50,550 nt of DNA from Deinococcus marmoris DSM 12784. Its GTDB lineage: Bacteria > Deinococcota > Deinococci > Deinococcales > Deinococcaceae. Within the stretch, counting starts at the first letter, position 1, and each line of letters starts with the position of its first letter. Shown here one piece after another: positions 7,560 to 15,520 of the stretch. Where the stretch lies: positions 1 through 50,550 of the forward strand of contig NZ_JNIV01000025.1 of assembly GCF_000701405.1 (NCBI RefSeq), in the 5' to 3' direction. The notes beneath the pieces were generated by a model. The model saw nothing but the letters and a program-made list of their open reading frames with translations. It searched no databases and was not told the origin of the DNA. The position numbers and the translations under genes are program-made.

Positions 7560-8174
7560 ATGTTAAATCCACTCACCGCCCATTTCGTCGAAGTGCCCCT
7601 ACGTTCCACCCCCGCCCAGGCCCTCACTCTGCTGCGTCTCGGCGCGGCCCACCGCTCGGCCGAACGACTCACCACGGATCAGGCGGCTCTGGCGCTCGAA
7701 GGCAAAGACGTGGCCCTCTCCGCGCTGGCGGGCGGACCGGATCACGCCGATCGCTCGGCCGCAGGCGAGGCCACGGCCCTCGCGGCGACGTCGCTGTTCC
7801 AGGCGTGCCCACCAGCCGTCCTCGAGGACGCCATCGCCTCGTGCCGGTGCGGGTTGAGGCAGTCCGCCGCGCGCAGCGTCGACGGCCTGCCGGAGTGCCG
7901 CGCGTCCCACGTGATCGCCGGCCCCGGACTGGTGCGGCGTGCAGGACCCGAAACGCTTCACATCGACGGCGTCGGGGAGGTGCGTGCGGACCTGACCGGT
8001 ATGCCTGACTGGGCGTACGACGCCCTGTGGCTAAAGCCGGCCTACGACGAGTCCACCCACGTCGCTTCTGAGGAAATCGAGATCGTGTACTCGGGGTCCG
8101 CGTCTCTGGAGGGTTGCTGGAGCGAGGGGGACTGGCAGTGGAAGGTGACGCTCGATTTCGCTGAGACCTGGTAG
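7560..8174 (+). CDS. Hypothetical protein, paralogue of the 10592 gene
   Basis: A 204-residue protein of unknown function. The start ATG at 7560 follows AAGGA at 7550-7554; the upstream extension to 7461 is unlike the rest. Its middle shares a motif with the protein at 10592: LSALAGGPDHADR here against LSALLGGPDHAER there. This is followed in both by an Ala-rich helix, a Gly-Pro/Val-rich linker, a short beta element (LHIDGVGEVRAD against LTLDGVPGVVKVD) and a Pro-Ala-Trp-Ala segment. The two genes bracket the TnpB-like and primase genes. The C-terminus has an acidic beta-rich end (EIEIVYSGSASLEGCW). It may be an antirestriction- or RNA-binding-type accessory protein, but nothing shows that directly. 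Confidence 0.7.
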   Translation: MLNPLTAHFVEVPLRSTPAQALTLLRLGAAHRSAERLTTDQAALALEGKDVALSALAGGPDHADRSAAGEATALAATSLFQACPPAVLEDAIASCRCGLRQSAARSVDGLPECRASHVIAGPGLVRRAGPETLHIDGVGEVRADLTGMPDWAYDALWLKPAYDESTHVASEEIEIVYSGSASLEGCWSEGDWQWKVTLDFAETW

Positions 8175-8363
8175 GCGACGTACACCGTGTCCGGCGGCGA
8201 GGACCAGAAGGAGGAAGGGAAAAGGAAGCCCTGAAAAGCAAATTCGACAGAAGCGGAGGGATGCCACAGCGAAGAAAACAGATCAACAGGGCACGTGGGC
8301 GGGAACCACCAGCGGGAGCAGACCGCAAACGCAAAAAACCCCCTCACCACATCCAGGAAATCC
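8175..8363 (+). promoter_or_regulatory. Purine-rich leader before the TnpB-like gene
   Basis: This 189-base gap has a markedly purine-rich plus strand (GAGGACCAGAAGGAGGAAGG and similar, about 8195-8290) ending in an A-rich stretch and the Shine-Dalgarno AGGAAA just before the ATG at 8364. A similar purine-rich tract lies upstream of the 7560 gene. It is probably an untranslated leader; no clear promoter or hairpin was seen. Confidence 0.3.
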
Positions 8364-9713
8364 ATGCCAAAACCACCAGTGCGCCTGACCACGCGCATTC
8401 ATCCCACTCCAACACAGGACGCGCACCTGCGCGCCATCTGGACCACCCTGCTCACCGCGCAGCACACCCTGACGGCGTGGCTCCACCACCGCGCCGGCGG
8501 TGGCAACCACTCGCTTCTCGCCTTCGCCTCTGGGACCAGCCCCATCAGCGCCGACCATCCGCGTCCGCGCACACGTGCACTCCCAACCCTGGATCAGCTC
8601 GACGACGAGGTACGGGCCGCGCGGGACGCGCTGGGCTGGACCCCCACCGTTCCGCCCAGTGCGCTGCGCTGGATGGCTGCCCAGACCGCGCGCCAGTGGC
8701 ACAGCTGCCCGCATGGCACCCTGCCAGGGCCATGGCCCCCAGCACAGCCACCCGAGTTGCACCTGGACCACAGCGTGCGGGTCCTGGATCCCGTCACGCT
8801 GGCGATCTCCACCCTGGGTGCTGACGAGCTGATCGTCGCTGACCTTTACCTTCCCAACCCCCACTGGCACGCGTTGCTGCGCCGTCAGCAGCGCCGTGCC
8901 GTCCATGAGCGCAACCTCCGGGATGCGCTGGAGTGCAGTTGGCTCGACGCCGGCGACCGGGATGCGGCGGCCGAGGTGCTTGCTCGCCGCACGCGTGGTG
9001 GGCCGTGGGCCGAGCTGCCCTGGCCTGAGCTGCCGGAGCCATGCCCCGGTGACCCGGTCAGTCGGGAAGAGACGGTCCTGCGCTGGATCGACGGCGACGG
9101 CCTGCCCGCGCGCTGGGTGGTGGAGTGGCGTTTCGGCGCCGGGGAGGTGCCCGGCTGGGTTCACGACGACGTCCTGGGCGTCGATGTCGGGTATCACCAC
9201 CCGTTCGCCTGCGCCGCACACGGTCTGAACGTCCTCACGCCCCGCCCGTTTCGCGGCCCGTTCGCGCAGCCGCCGCTGGTCCGGACCTCGGCCGCGCCGC
9301 ATCACGAGGCCTGGGCGCGCGCGCAGCACCGGCGGGCCATGTTCCTGCGGCTGCGGCCGCTGCTCGAGAGCCATCTGGACCTCGCGCTGGGGTACCGGGC
9401 GGTGGTCGTGGAACGCCTGGATTGGGGCGGCTTCGCGCGGCGCGGGTTTCCGTTCGCCGACTACGCCCAGGATGTGGGGCTGGTGTCCTGGTTGGACTGG
9501 CTGAACGCCCTGTCTGTCCAGCATGGGGTGACGGTGTTGCGGATGCCGCCCGCGTACACTTCGCGTACGTGCTGCGTGTGTCTGCGGGTGGGGCCGCGCC
9601 CGCAGACTGGAGAGCTGTTTCGCTGCGCCTCCTGCGGCCAGACCTCCCACCCCGATCTCAACGCAGCGCGCGTGATCCGGCGGCAGGGCTGGACGGCACT
9701 GGGGTGGCCGTGA
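8364..9713 (+). CDS. TnpB/Cas12-like RuvC nuclease (no transposon ends seen)
   Basis: A 449-residue protein with all hallmarks of the TnpB (OrfB Zn-ribbon) family. The N-terminal helix has the typical PT-x-Q start (RIHPTPTQDAHLRAIW). RuvC-I aspartate is D274 in LGVDVGYHHPF, RuvC-II glutamate is E350 in AVVVERLDWGGF, the zinc ribbon is C403-x2-C406 and C421-x2-C424, and RuvC-III aspartate is D431 in HPDLNAA. With the catalytic triad intact it should be an active RNA-guided-type nuclease. TnpB proteins cut DNA using an RNA from their own 3' end. Here the 3' end instead overlaps the start of a primase gene (GTGA, 9710-9713), and no TnpA or IS ends are seen, so it looks domesticated. The start ATG has AGGAAA upstream. 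Alternatives are an orphan transposon passenger or a type V-like effector. Confidence 0.88.
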   Translation: MPKPPVRLTTRIHPTPTQDAHLRAIWTTLLTAQHTLTAWLHHRAGGGNHSLLAFASGTSPISADHPRPRTRALPTLDQLDDEVRAARDALGWTPTVPPSALRWMAAQTARQWHSCPHGTLPGPWPPAQPPELHLDHSVRVLDPVTLAISTLGADELIVADLYLPNPHWHALLRRQQRRAVHERNLRDALECSWLDAGDRDAAAEVLARRTRGGPWAELPWPELPEPCPGDPVSREETVLRWIDGDGLPARWVVEWRFGAGEVPGWVHDDVLGVDVGYHHPFACAAHGLNVLTPRPFRGPFAQPPLVRTSAAPHHEAWARAQHRRAMFLRLRPLLESHLDLALGYRAVVVERLDWGGFARRGFPFADYAQDVGLVSWLDWLNALSVQHGVTVLRMPPAYTSRTCCVCLRVGPRPQTGELFRCASCGQTSHPDLNAARVIRRQGWTALGWP

Positions 9714-10579
9714 CCCTGAACGTGAGTGGCCTCCCTGAGGATCTGCGCGGCCAGCGCCGGTATCTGCCGTTTCTCTTTCATCCGCGCGGGAACGGAAGGC
9801 TCGGTAAGGTGCCGCATGCCATGGTCCAGGGCAGACTGATCCCCGCCGACGTCCGTGAGCGGCAGCGTTGGCTGGGCCTGACCGACGCGGCCACCCTGGT
9901 GGCCGATGGCCGCGCCGACGGGCTGGGCCTGGTCCTCGGGCCGGACCTGGGGGTGGTGGCCGCTGACCTGGACGGCGTGTTGCGGGGTGGAGCGGTGTTG
10001 CCCTGGGTCCAGGGCATCGTTGACGAGCTGCGGGGCTACGCCGAGGTCAGCGTGTCGGGCATGGGGCTGCACATTTTAATTCGGGGCCAGCTACCGCCAG
10101 GACGCCGCCGCGCCGGAGGTCTGGAACTGCTGGACGCTGGGTTCATCGCGTTGACTGGCCACCGCCTCCCCGGCTCGCTGGCCGTCGTTCCCCATCGGCA
10201 GGTGGCCCTGGAAGCTGTTTACAGCCGCGCGTTTCCGTCTGAGGTGCTGGTTGCCCAGCCGACACTGCTGGCCTCTCTGCCGCTGGCTGATAACGAGGTG
10301 CTGGCCCGGCTGCGCGCACTCAAAAACGGTCCCAAGCTGGCCAGGCTGCTGGCCGGCGACAGCGATACCTACCCCAGCCCGTCGGAGGCCGATTTCGCGC
10401 TGGCTCGCCTGCTGCGTTTTTCCACCCAGGATCCTGACCAGATTGAGCGCCTGATGCGTGCCAGCGCCTTAGGGCGCGCGCGCTGGGACCGCCCGGCCGG
10501 ACCGGGACTGACCTACCTCCAACGGACCATTCACCGCGCCCTCGCTCTCGGCGGCCCCACGCTGCCGCGTACACCATAA
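9710..10579 (+). CDS. AEP-type primase-polymerase with C-terminal helical domain
   Basis: A 289-residue protein started from the GTG at 9710, which overlaps the nuclease stop; the frame also extends upstream inside that gene but out of its coding phase. The N-terminal half fits an archaeo-eukaryotic primase (prim-pol) domain. It has a D-x-D metal motif in VVAADLDGVL and the S-G-x-G-x-H motif in VSVSGMGLHILIRG. The C-terminal part (about residues 225-280: SEADFALARLLRFSTQDPDQ, then ERLMRAS, ARWDR, YLQRTI) is the helical-bundle domain found after prim-pol in phage and plasmid primases of the NrS-1 type. It would make primers or short DNA chains. No helicase domain follows. Coupling to a TnpB-like gene implies that the two act together or are co-regulated. 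Confidence 0.85.
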   Translation: MTLNVSGLPEDLRGQRRYLPFLFHPRGNGRLGKVPHAMVQGRLIPADVRERQRWLGLTDAATLVADGRADGLGLVLGPDLGVVAADLDGVLRGGAVLPWVQGIVDELRGYAEVSVSGMGLHILIRGQLPPGRRRAGGLELLDAGFIALTGHRLPGSLAVVPHRQVALEAVYSRAFPSEVLVAQPTLLASLPLADNEVLARLRALKNGPKLARLLAGDSDTYPSPSEADFALARLLRFSTQDPDQIERLMRASALGRARWDRPAGPGLTYLQRTIHRALALGGPTLPRTP

Positions 10580-10591
10580 GGAAATCTATCC

Positions 10592-11257
10592 ATGACCAAA
10601 TCACAGAATCACGAGTACACCGTTCCGCTCTACCCCAGTTCCGCCCAGGAACAGGCCCTCGAAGCACTCAGTAATCACGCCCACGGCATCGAGTGTGCTG
10701 TGGTGCGACAGACCCAGAGCGGCCTGACCACGTCGCTCTCGGCGCTCTTGGGCGGCCCGGACCACGCGGAGCGCGGCGACGAGGCCGAGATCCAGGCTCT
10801 GATGAAGCTGCCTGAGCTGGTGGCCGTCCCCCTCGGCCTGGTCCGGCAGGCCGTGACCGGACGGCGGGCGCGGATCACGCGCGGTGATCTGGCAGCGCCG
10901 GCGCTGCCAGCCCCAGTGGCAGGGGAAGGCTTGCTCGTGCCAGCTACAGCAGACGGCCTGACCTTGGACGGCGTTCCTGGCGTGGTCAAAGTGGACACCG
11001 ACAAGCTGCCGGCGTGGGCCGCGCAGGTGTGGCGGCATGCGGCTGGTGGCCCAAAACCCAGCCTCGATCCAAGGTTGGTGACCGCCAGCGTGACCGGCTG
11101 GGCCTACATAGAGCGTGGTCCCTACGCTGGCACCCACGGCTGGACCGCCGATCTTGTTTTTCGCTGGGATGCGTACCCAACGTGGCAACTGATGCGCGAC
11201 GGCGACGAGCTGGACGATGAGCCGTGGCGGCGCGAAGTGCACCACCTGATGGTCTAG
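10592..11257 (+). CDS. Hypothetical protein, paralogue of the 7560 gene
   Basis: A 221-residue protein of unknown function starting 12 bp after the primase stop, with AAGGAAA before the ATG, so it is in the same operon. It shares the LSALxGGPDHAxR motif and the following layout with the protein at 7560. The C-terminal third differs, being Trp- and Tyr-rich (TGWAYIERGPYAGTHGW, FRWDAYPTWQ) and ending in an acidic tail. A strong hairpin follows. The pair may have arisen by duplication around the nuclease-primase genes. The family is not recognised. Confidence 0.75.
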   Translation: MTKSQNHEYTVPLYPSSAQEQALEALSNHAHGIECAVVRQTQSGLTTSLSALLGGPDHAERGDEAEIQALMKLPELVAVPLGLVRQAVTGRRARITRGDLAAPALPAPVAGEGLLVPATADGLTLDGVPGVVKVDTDKLPAWAAQVWRHAAGGPKPSLDPRLVTASVTGWAYIERGPYAGTHGWTADLVFRWDAYPTWQLMRDGDELDDEPWRREVHHLMV

Positions 11258-11262
11258 CAACG

Positions 11263-11291
11263 AGAGCGGCGCGCCCCAGGCGCGCCGCTCT
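11263..11291. terminator. 13-bp perfect hairpin, likely terminator
   Basis: AGAGCGGCGCGCC (11263-11275) pairs perfectly with 11279-11291 across a 3-nt loop, directly after the stop of the 10592 gene and before the convergent gene ending at 11329. No long T run follows, but the stem is very stable. It probably stops transcription from both sides. Confidence 0.75.
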
Positions 11292-11328
11292 GTGTTCAAG
11301 ACATCTTGTCCTTGAGGGCGTGGACCGC

Positions 11329-11991
11329 TCAGGGTTCCACTGCGCGTGCCCGCGCCTGTGCCAGCGCCGCTTGCGCCTGCTGCATCGTCCTGACGTCGGC
11401 CGGGACTGTCAGGATCCACGGCCGGCCGTCATCCTCGCCGTACAGGTAGCCGCCCTGATCCGGCTCGGAGTGCCCGCCGAAAAGCGCGCCCGACTGGACC
11501 CGCTGGATCAGCCACTGGCAACCCTCGCTCAACGTGGCCACCACCTCGGCGTCCCACCAGGTCCAGTTGGGATGGCTGCCCACACCCAGGTCCACTACCA
11601 AGCCGGCCGTGTGGTCCAGCATGGCGCTCTCCCGGGCGATCCGCATCAGGCCCATCGGCGTCCTTTTGGCCTCGGACCGGAGGTCCCGATGCAGCGAGAG
11701 TAGCCGTGCTCCTTCGGCGAGGCCCCGGGCGGTGGGCACCGGACCGTCCTGGGCGATGTCTTCGAGCAGGCGGCGGATCTGCTGGCCCTGTGGGCGGCGG
11801 CGGACCAACTGGCCGGTCTGGGTGCAGCGGGCCTCATCCTCGGCGACGTACACCTCCTGGCGCAGCAGGTGTCGGGCGGCACGCTCGCAGCGCGCTTCGA
11901 CGGCCTCGTCGGGCATCATGTCCGCCGCCAGGAGCAGCAGGGTGAGGAGCTGGGCGACGGGCAGGCTGATGGGATGCTGAAAAGGTTTCAT
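11329..11991 (-). CDS. Uncharacterised WTWW/WLIQR-family protein, copy 1
   Basis: A 220-residue protein. The N-terminus is hydrophobic (SLPVAQLLTLLLLAADM), a short membrane or helical anchor. It is followed by a helical part with EVYVAEDEARCTQTGQLV and then a C-terminal domain marked by NWTWWDAEVV, CQWLIQRV, FGGHS, GGYLYGEDDG and a final QAQAALAQA helix. The same order of motifs occurs in the proteins at 21995 and 12985, so this is one of three paralogues in the window. No known family comes to mind. The start ATG at 11991 is the only one that includes the conserved N-terminus; GGGAAG abuts it. Confidence 0.75.
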   Translation of the reverse strand: MKPFQHPISLPVAQLLTLLLLAADMMPDEAVEARCERAARHLLRQEVYVAEDEARCTQTGQLVRRRPQGQQIRRLLEDIAQDGPVPTARGLAEGARLLSLHRDLRSEAKRTPMGLMRIARESAMLDHTAGLVVDLGVGSHPNWTWWDAEVVATLSEGCQWLIQRVQSGALFGGHSEPDQGGYLYGEDDGRPWILTVPADVRTMQQAQAALAQARARAVEP

Positions 11992-12185
11992 CTTCCCGAC
12001 TCTGGCACCACCCCCTTTTGCTGAAATCTCTGGAGTTCCGGGGGCGATCGACCTTAACCGGCTTCCGGACGGCTGTGGTCCCTGAAAGAAAGGGGCCGGG
12101 CAGCACCCAAGGTGGAGGCGGCATTCTCCGGCGAACCCCTGTGTCAGGATTCAGTGCGGGGCGATTCCCCCCCCGGGAGGCAGAG

Positions 12186-12854
12186 ATGAAACCGAACGAA
12201 CACACCCTGAACGAGCTGACGCTGAACGCCAAACTGCTGGCACAGGTCAGCACGCCGCCGGCAGCCCTGCTCGCACACGCGCCCGGTCCCCAGGCGCCCG
12301 CCCGCACTGAAGATCTGACCCTGTATGGGCTCGACGACGGCGGCTATACCGTGATCAGCGCCACGCAGGCGGCCGACGCGCCGGCGGACACGACGGTCCG
12401 GACGTTCGGCGACGTTGCTGAACTCCAGGACGCCCTGGGCACCGGTCCGCTGGCGAGCGCGCTGTACCACCTGGCCGACCTGCCGGCACCCTGCATGCTG
12501 GACGGCAGCGGCCACCTGACCATCAGCGCCGCGACGATCCACTGCGTGGCGTGGGCCGAGACAACCCTCGAGCAGCCCAAGAAATTTCTCATGGGGTACG
12601 GGGATCTCACGCCAGAGGCGTACCTGTCTGAGATGAACAACTGGTGGAAGGTGGTGGGCTCGGATATGGACCATTTTCCCACCACGTTTGCCGACATTGG
12701 GGCGCTGCGCCGTCACATCGAGCAACACGCCACTCAGGTGTCCGGCGATGAGCAGGCCCGGTGCCTGGCGTTGTGGCAGGCCATGACGGAAACGCAGGCC
12801 ATGCGGGCCGTTCAGGAGTTGCAGGAGGGCGTCTGCGGGCCTGTTTCCGTCTAG
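12186..12854 (+). CDS. Hypothetical protein
   Basis: A 222-residue protein with no recognised family. The start ATG at 12186 has a good Shine-Dalgarno (GGGAGG, 12175-12180). It has an N-terminal Leu/Asn-rich helix (NELTLNAKLLAQV), a beta-rich middle (LTLYGLDDGGYTVISATQ), one cysteine-containing segment (TIHCVAWAETTLEQPKK) and C-terminal helices with QARCLALWQAMTETQAM. It is soluble by composition. It is isolated between the copy 1 gene upstream (divergent) and the frameshifted copy 2 gene (convergent), with a strong hairpin after its stop. Confidence 0.7.
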   Translation: MKPNEHTLNELTLNAKLLAQVSTPPAALLAHAPGPQAPARTEDLTLYGLDDGGYTVISATQAADAPADTTVRTFGDVAELQDALGTGPLASALYHLADLPAPCMLDGSGHLTISAATIHCVAWAETTLEQPKKFLMGYGDLTPEAYLSEMNNWWKVVGSDMDHFPTTFADIGALRRHIEQHATQVSGDEQARCLALWQAMTETQAMRAVQELQEGVCGPVSV

Positions 12855-12928
12855 CGGAGGCAGGCTGAACTGAGCGGCGCGGCGGCCAGACAACGCGTTC
12901 TGCGTGCAGGGCGTCGTCTGATGGTTGA

Positions 12929-12967
12929 AAGGGGATGGGCAGCGTCACTGACGCTGCCCATCCCCTT
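12929..12967. terminator. Bidirectional terminator, 19-bp inverted repeat
   Basis: AAGGGGATGGGCAGCGTCA at 12929-12947 is the exact complement of 12949-12967, giving a very stable hairpin between the converging genes that end at 12854 and 12985. The plus side is followed by CTTCTTTCTC and the minus side by a CAACCATC stretch. The position and symmetry fit termination in both directions. Confidence 0.85.
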
Positions 12968-12984
12968 CTTTCTCGCCTGGTCAC

Positions 12985-13765
12985 TCAGTCTCCCCAACTG
13001 CCTGCAACGTTCAGATTGCTGTAGGCGCGCGCGCGAAACGGCACGTGCAACTCGCCGTGCTGGCGGTGGCACAGCATGCGCCGCACCACATCGAAAGTGT
13101 GGCTGCTGGGCAGGGCATCGAAGTTGTCCTGGCCCCGCCGCAGCTCGACGAGCCACACATCGCCCTGCCGCAGCACCTGCCGGCCCTCGGTGTGGGCGCG
13201 GTGGACGGCAGCAGGGGTGATCGCCGCCGCCGCTTCCGCCACCGTGGTGATGTGCCGGGACACCCGTTCCACCCAGACCTGGCCGTCCTCGATGCCGGTC
13301 AGGTAGGCCGCCCCCACCCACCATGTGCCGGCCCTGCGGCTGTAGTCGTGGCGGTATTCGCGCTGCACGAGCCAGATCTGCTGGCCCGGAGCGTGATCGA
13401 CGACCTGCGCTTTGTTCCACTGCCAGCCGGCCGGAATTCCCACGCCGCGCTCGAGCACGGCGTGCATCGTCAACGTGAGCAGGTGGTGCTTCTGGAGGAG
13501 CACCACCTGCTGCTGGTGCTCCGTCAACAGGGGGACCGTCACCCGGACGCCGTCGGCCCGCAGCCGTGGGCTTCAGCGGCTGCCCCGTCACTGCGCAGCG
13601 CCCCTCGCCGGGCAGCACCAGGACGGCTTTGCCGTGCACGTGACGGCCAGCGTCGGCCAGTATTTCGCGCTGGCTGGCCACCGTCATGGCCGCTGGAAAT
13701 GCCGTCATGAGGGCATAGACCATCTGGGTGAGACGGGGAGCAGAGGCGGGAATGGAGAACTCCAT
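12985..13765 (-). pseudogene. WTWW/WLIQR-family protein, copy 2, broken by a frameshift
   Basis: The first ~70 codons (from ATG 13765, MEFSIPASAPRLTQMVYALM) match the N-terminus of copy 1, including RCAVTGQPLKP against RCTQTGQLVRR. The frame then runs into unrelated Pro/Arg/Ala-rich sequence, while the family continues in another frame from about 13560 to 12985: WQWNKAQVV, IWLVQREYR, AAYLTGIEDGQVWVERV, AEAAAAI. Removing one C from the GCCCAC run near 13567 restores a single reading frame of about 260 codons. This copy has a longer C-terminal part than copies 1 and 3. It may be a true pseudogene or a one-base sequencing error. The 185-residue downstream part has its own GTG at 13542. Confidence 0.75.
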
Positions 13766-14002
13766 GACCTCACCCTGGCACGGCCCTTTTTTCAGAAATT
13801 TTGGCCGATTCGGGTGTGCGCACAGGGGTATCAGATGCGCTGCAAGCTGCGCGGGGCATTTTTCAACGGGTCAGGTCAACATGTCTTGTCCTGGCCGGAT
13901 CTTCCCGATCTGGCCGCGCGTCCTTGCTGGTCCAGCAGGTGACTGGGGGCGCGTTGGACCAGTCGCCAGCCGCCGTCGAACAAGTGTTCAGCACCTCGGC
14001 CA

Positions 14003-14341
14003 TCACGACTTTCGGGTGGGGGTAACGCGCTTTGCCCGGCGTCCCAGGGTGCCTTTCAGGCGGCGCGCGACGGCTTGAACGCATCTGCGGCAGGTCAGCG
14101 GGCCGGTGACCTGAGGGGCTTCGGCATAGAGTTGCGGTCCACGGCCACACAGCGCCGCGCCGTCCGACAGGCGCACCAGGTGCACCGCGCCGCCCGGCGC
14201 GAGCTGAAAGACGTGCGGTTCACTGAGGTGGTGGCGCGCAGCGATCTGGGCACACGCCTGCTCGAAGGTCAGCGTTTGCAGGTCAGCGTGCTGTGGCGCG
14301 GCACGGTGTCGCAGTGCAGCGGGAGACTGGGGTGCGGCCAT
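14003..14341 (-). CDS. Small hypothetical protein with CxxC motif
   Basis: A 112-residue protein. A helical N-terminal half (LQTLTFEQACAQIAARHHLS) is followed by a compact beta/zinc-like module: HLVRLSDGAALCGRG, then TGPLTCRRCVQAVARRLKG, where one Cys and a C-x2-C pair could bind a metal. The C-terminus is very basic, so nucleic-acid binding is possible. There is no Shine-Dalgarno before the ATG at 14341, so the start or mode of initiation is uncertain. Unknown function. Confidence 0.6.
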   Translation of the reverse strand: MAAPQSPAALRHRAAPQHADLQTLTFEQACAQIAARHHLSEPHVFQLAPGGAVHLVRLSDGAALCGRGPQLYAEAPQVTGPLTCRRCVQAVARRLKGTLGRRAKRVTPTRKS

Positions 14342-14438
14342 AAGGAAACTGTAGTGCGGCGGTCAAGCGGCCTCTCAGCGGTGGCCAGAATGCTGAGAGT
14401 GTTCTCTCTCTGGGAGGGGTGCTGGAAAGGCCAGCAAG

Positions 14439-14473
14439 AAAAACCACCAGCCCTGATTTTTGGGGCCGGTGGG
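14439..14473 (-). terminator. Rho-independent terminator of the 14492 gene
   Basis: Read on the minus strand, CCACCGGCCCC, a loop containing AAAAATCA and GGGCTGGTGG form a stem with a small bulge, followed at once by TTTTTC. It lies just beyond the stop of the minus-strand gene at 14492. Confidence 0.7.
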
Positions 14474-14491
14474 TCAGAAGGGCCTGGGTTG

Positions 14492-14953
14492 TCAGGCCTG
14501 GACAGAGGCGCGAGCGGGAAGCTGGAGAGTGTTTGTCTCCGCAGCGTCCGTGAGTTGCAGCGAAACCAGGGCCAGTTCGTAGGCCCCGCTGGTAGCAACG
14601 TTGGCTTTGGTTGCATCGCCGAATTTCTCGTATGCGGCGGCCAGGTTGATCCCCATGCTGGCGACATCCCAGAAAAAGCGCCCCATCATCACGATATCCG
14701 GAAGATCCTTGCTGATTTCAGCGGCGCACGTCGCCGTGTGGCTGGCCAGTTCCTGGCAGTACTTGGAGAGTGCCAAACCCGCTGCCCCCGCACTGTCAGC
14801 CATCACCTGACTCTCGGCCAGCACCTGGTGTGCCCACGCCAGAGCGCGGACGAGCTGGACCCTCGATGGAATGGCGCGGGCGTCAGGGCCCTCATGGCCG
14901 CAGTGAGGGCAGCGGCTCGGCTCTTGTGGACTGTTGTTGGTGGCCATCACCAT
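14492..14953 (-). CDS. Hypothetical protein with N-terminal CxxC
   Basis: A 153-residue protein. CPHCGHEG at residues 15-22 may be half of a zinc-binding site. The remainder is predicted helical (VRALAWAHQVLAESQVMADS, ALSKYCQELASHTATCAAEI, INLAAAYEKFGDATKANVA, YELALVSLQLTDAAET) and reads like helical repeats. Two starts are possible, ATG 14953 and ATG 14947; AGG at 14958-14960 (minus strand) suits either. Its divergent neighbour is the repA region, so it may be plasmid-borne. Family not recognised. Confidence 0.65.
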   Translation of the reverse strand: MVMATNNSPQEPSRCPHCGHEGPDARAIPSRVQLVRALAWAHQVLAESQVMADSAGAAGLALSKYCQELASHTATCAAEISKDLPDIVMMGRFFWDVASMGINLAAAYEKFGDATKANVATSGAYELALVSLQLTDAAETNTLQLPARASVQA

Positions 14954-15174
14954 TCAACCTAGCAGGACCCCTTTTGGACCCTTTTTCAGCGTCATTCCCA
15001 GCCCGCCGCGTGGTCTCTCTGTGGCCAGTGGATCCGTGGGCCCTCCTCTGGCAGGACACTGACGGCTGGACTCGCCAGTCCCGGTCTGGGACGCCGCCAT
15101 AAGGAAGGCTTCTGATCCGGACACCACCCTGTGACCAACATCAGGGGACCAGGACGGCGTTTTTCGCCTTAACT

Positions 15175-15361
15175 GTCTTGGCTGAGAGGAACCGTCCGTC
15201 TCAGCACAGTGAAACGAGCCACCGGCCCGCACCAGCCGCCCATTTCTAGGGGCTGTCGCTTTTGAGGGGGTGGGTTGAGGGACCTGTCTCGGCCGAGGCC
15301 GACCGTGTCTGGTCTGAGGAACTGCCCCTGGATCCGTGAGGGCTAACGCGTCTCGGCTGAG
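15175..15361 (+). repeat. Iteron-like repeats, candidate replication origin
   Basis: A degenerate 12-bp unit close to GTCTCGGCTGAG recurs upstream of repA at 15175-15186, 15198-15209 (weak), 15286-15297, 15307-15318, 15329-15340 (only the GTGAG end fits) and 15350-15361. The spacing of the last four is 21-22 bp, two helical turns, as in iterons bound by RepA-type initiators. An A+T-rich tract, CCTTTTTTAAAAGAAAAAC (about 15439-15456), between the repeats and repA could be the unwinding element. The repeats are imperfect and the call rests on spacing and position. Confidence 0.5.
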
Positions 15362-15520
15362 GGATGCCAGCAGCCGTCCAAACGTCAGGCACGGTGTTCT
15401 TGTCCTGCCGGCGCCGGCCCTTGTGTGTTGGTGTTGTCCTTTTTTAAAAGAAAAACAAACATCAAAGGCCACCATCCAGGCCAGAAAGTCGCCCAACCCC
15501 CCCCCTGCCAGGATGCAGAC

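Noticed and set aside
8283..9650. 455-codon minus-strand frame opposite the TnpB-like gene
   Set aside because: The plus strand has unmistakable RuvC and zinc-ribbon motifs; the antisense frame is low-complexity.
12851..13540. Continuation of the 13765 frame to 12851
   Set aside because: After about residue 70 it becomes Pro/Arg/Ala-rich noise, whereas the conserved family motifs continue in the other frame; treated as the result of a frameshift.
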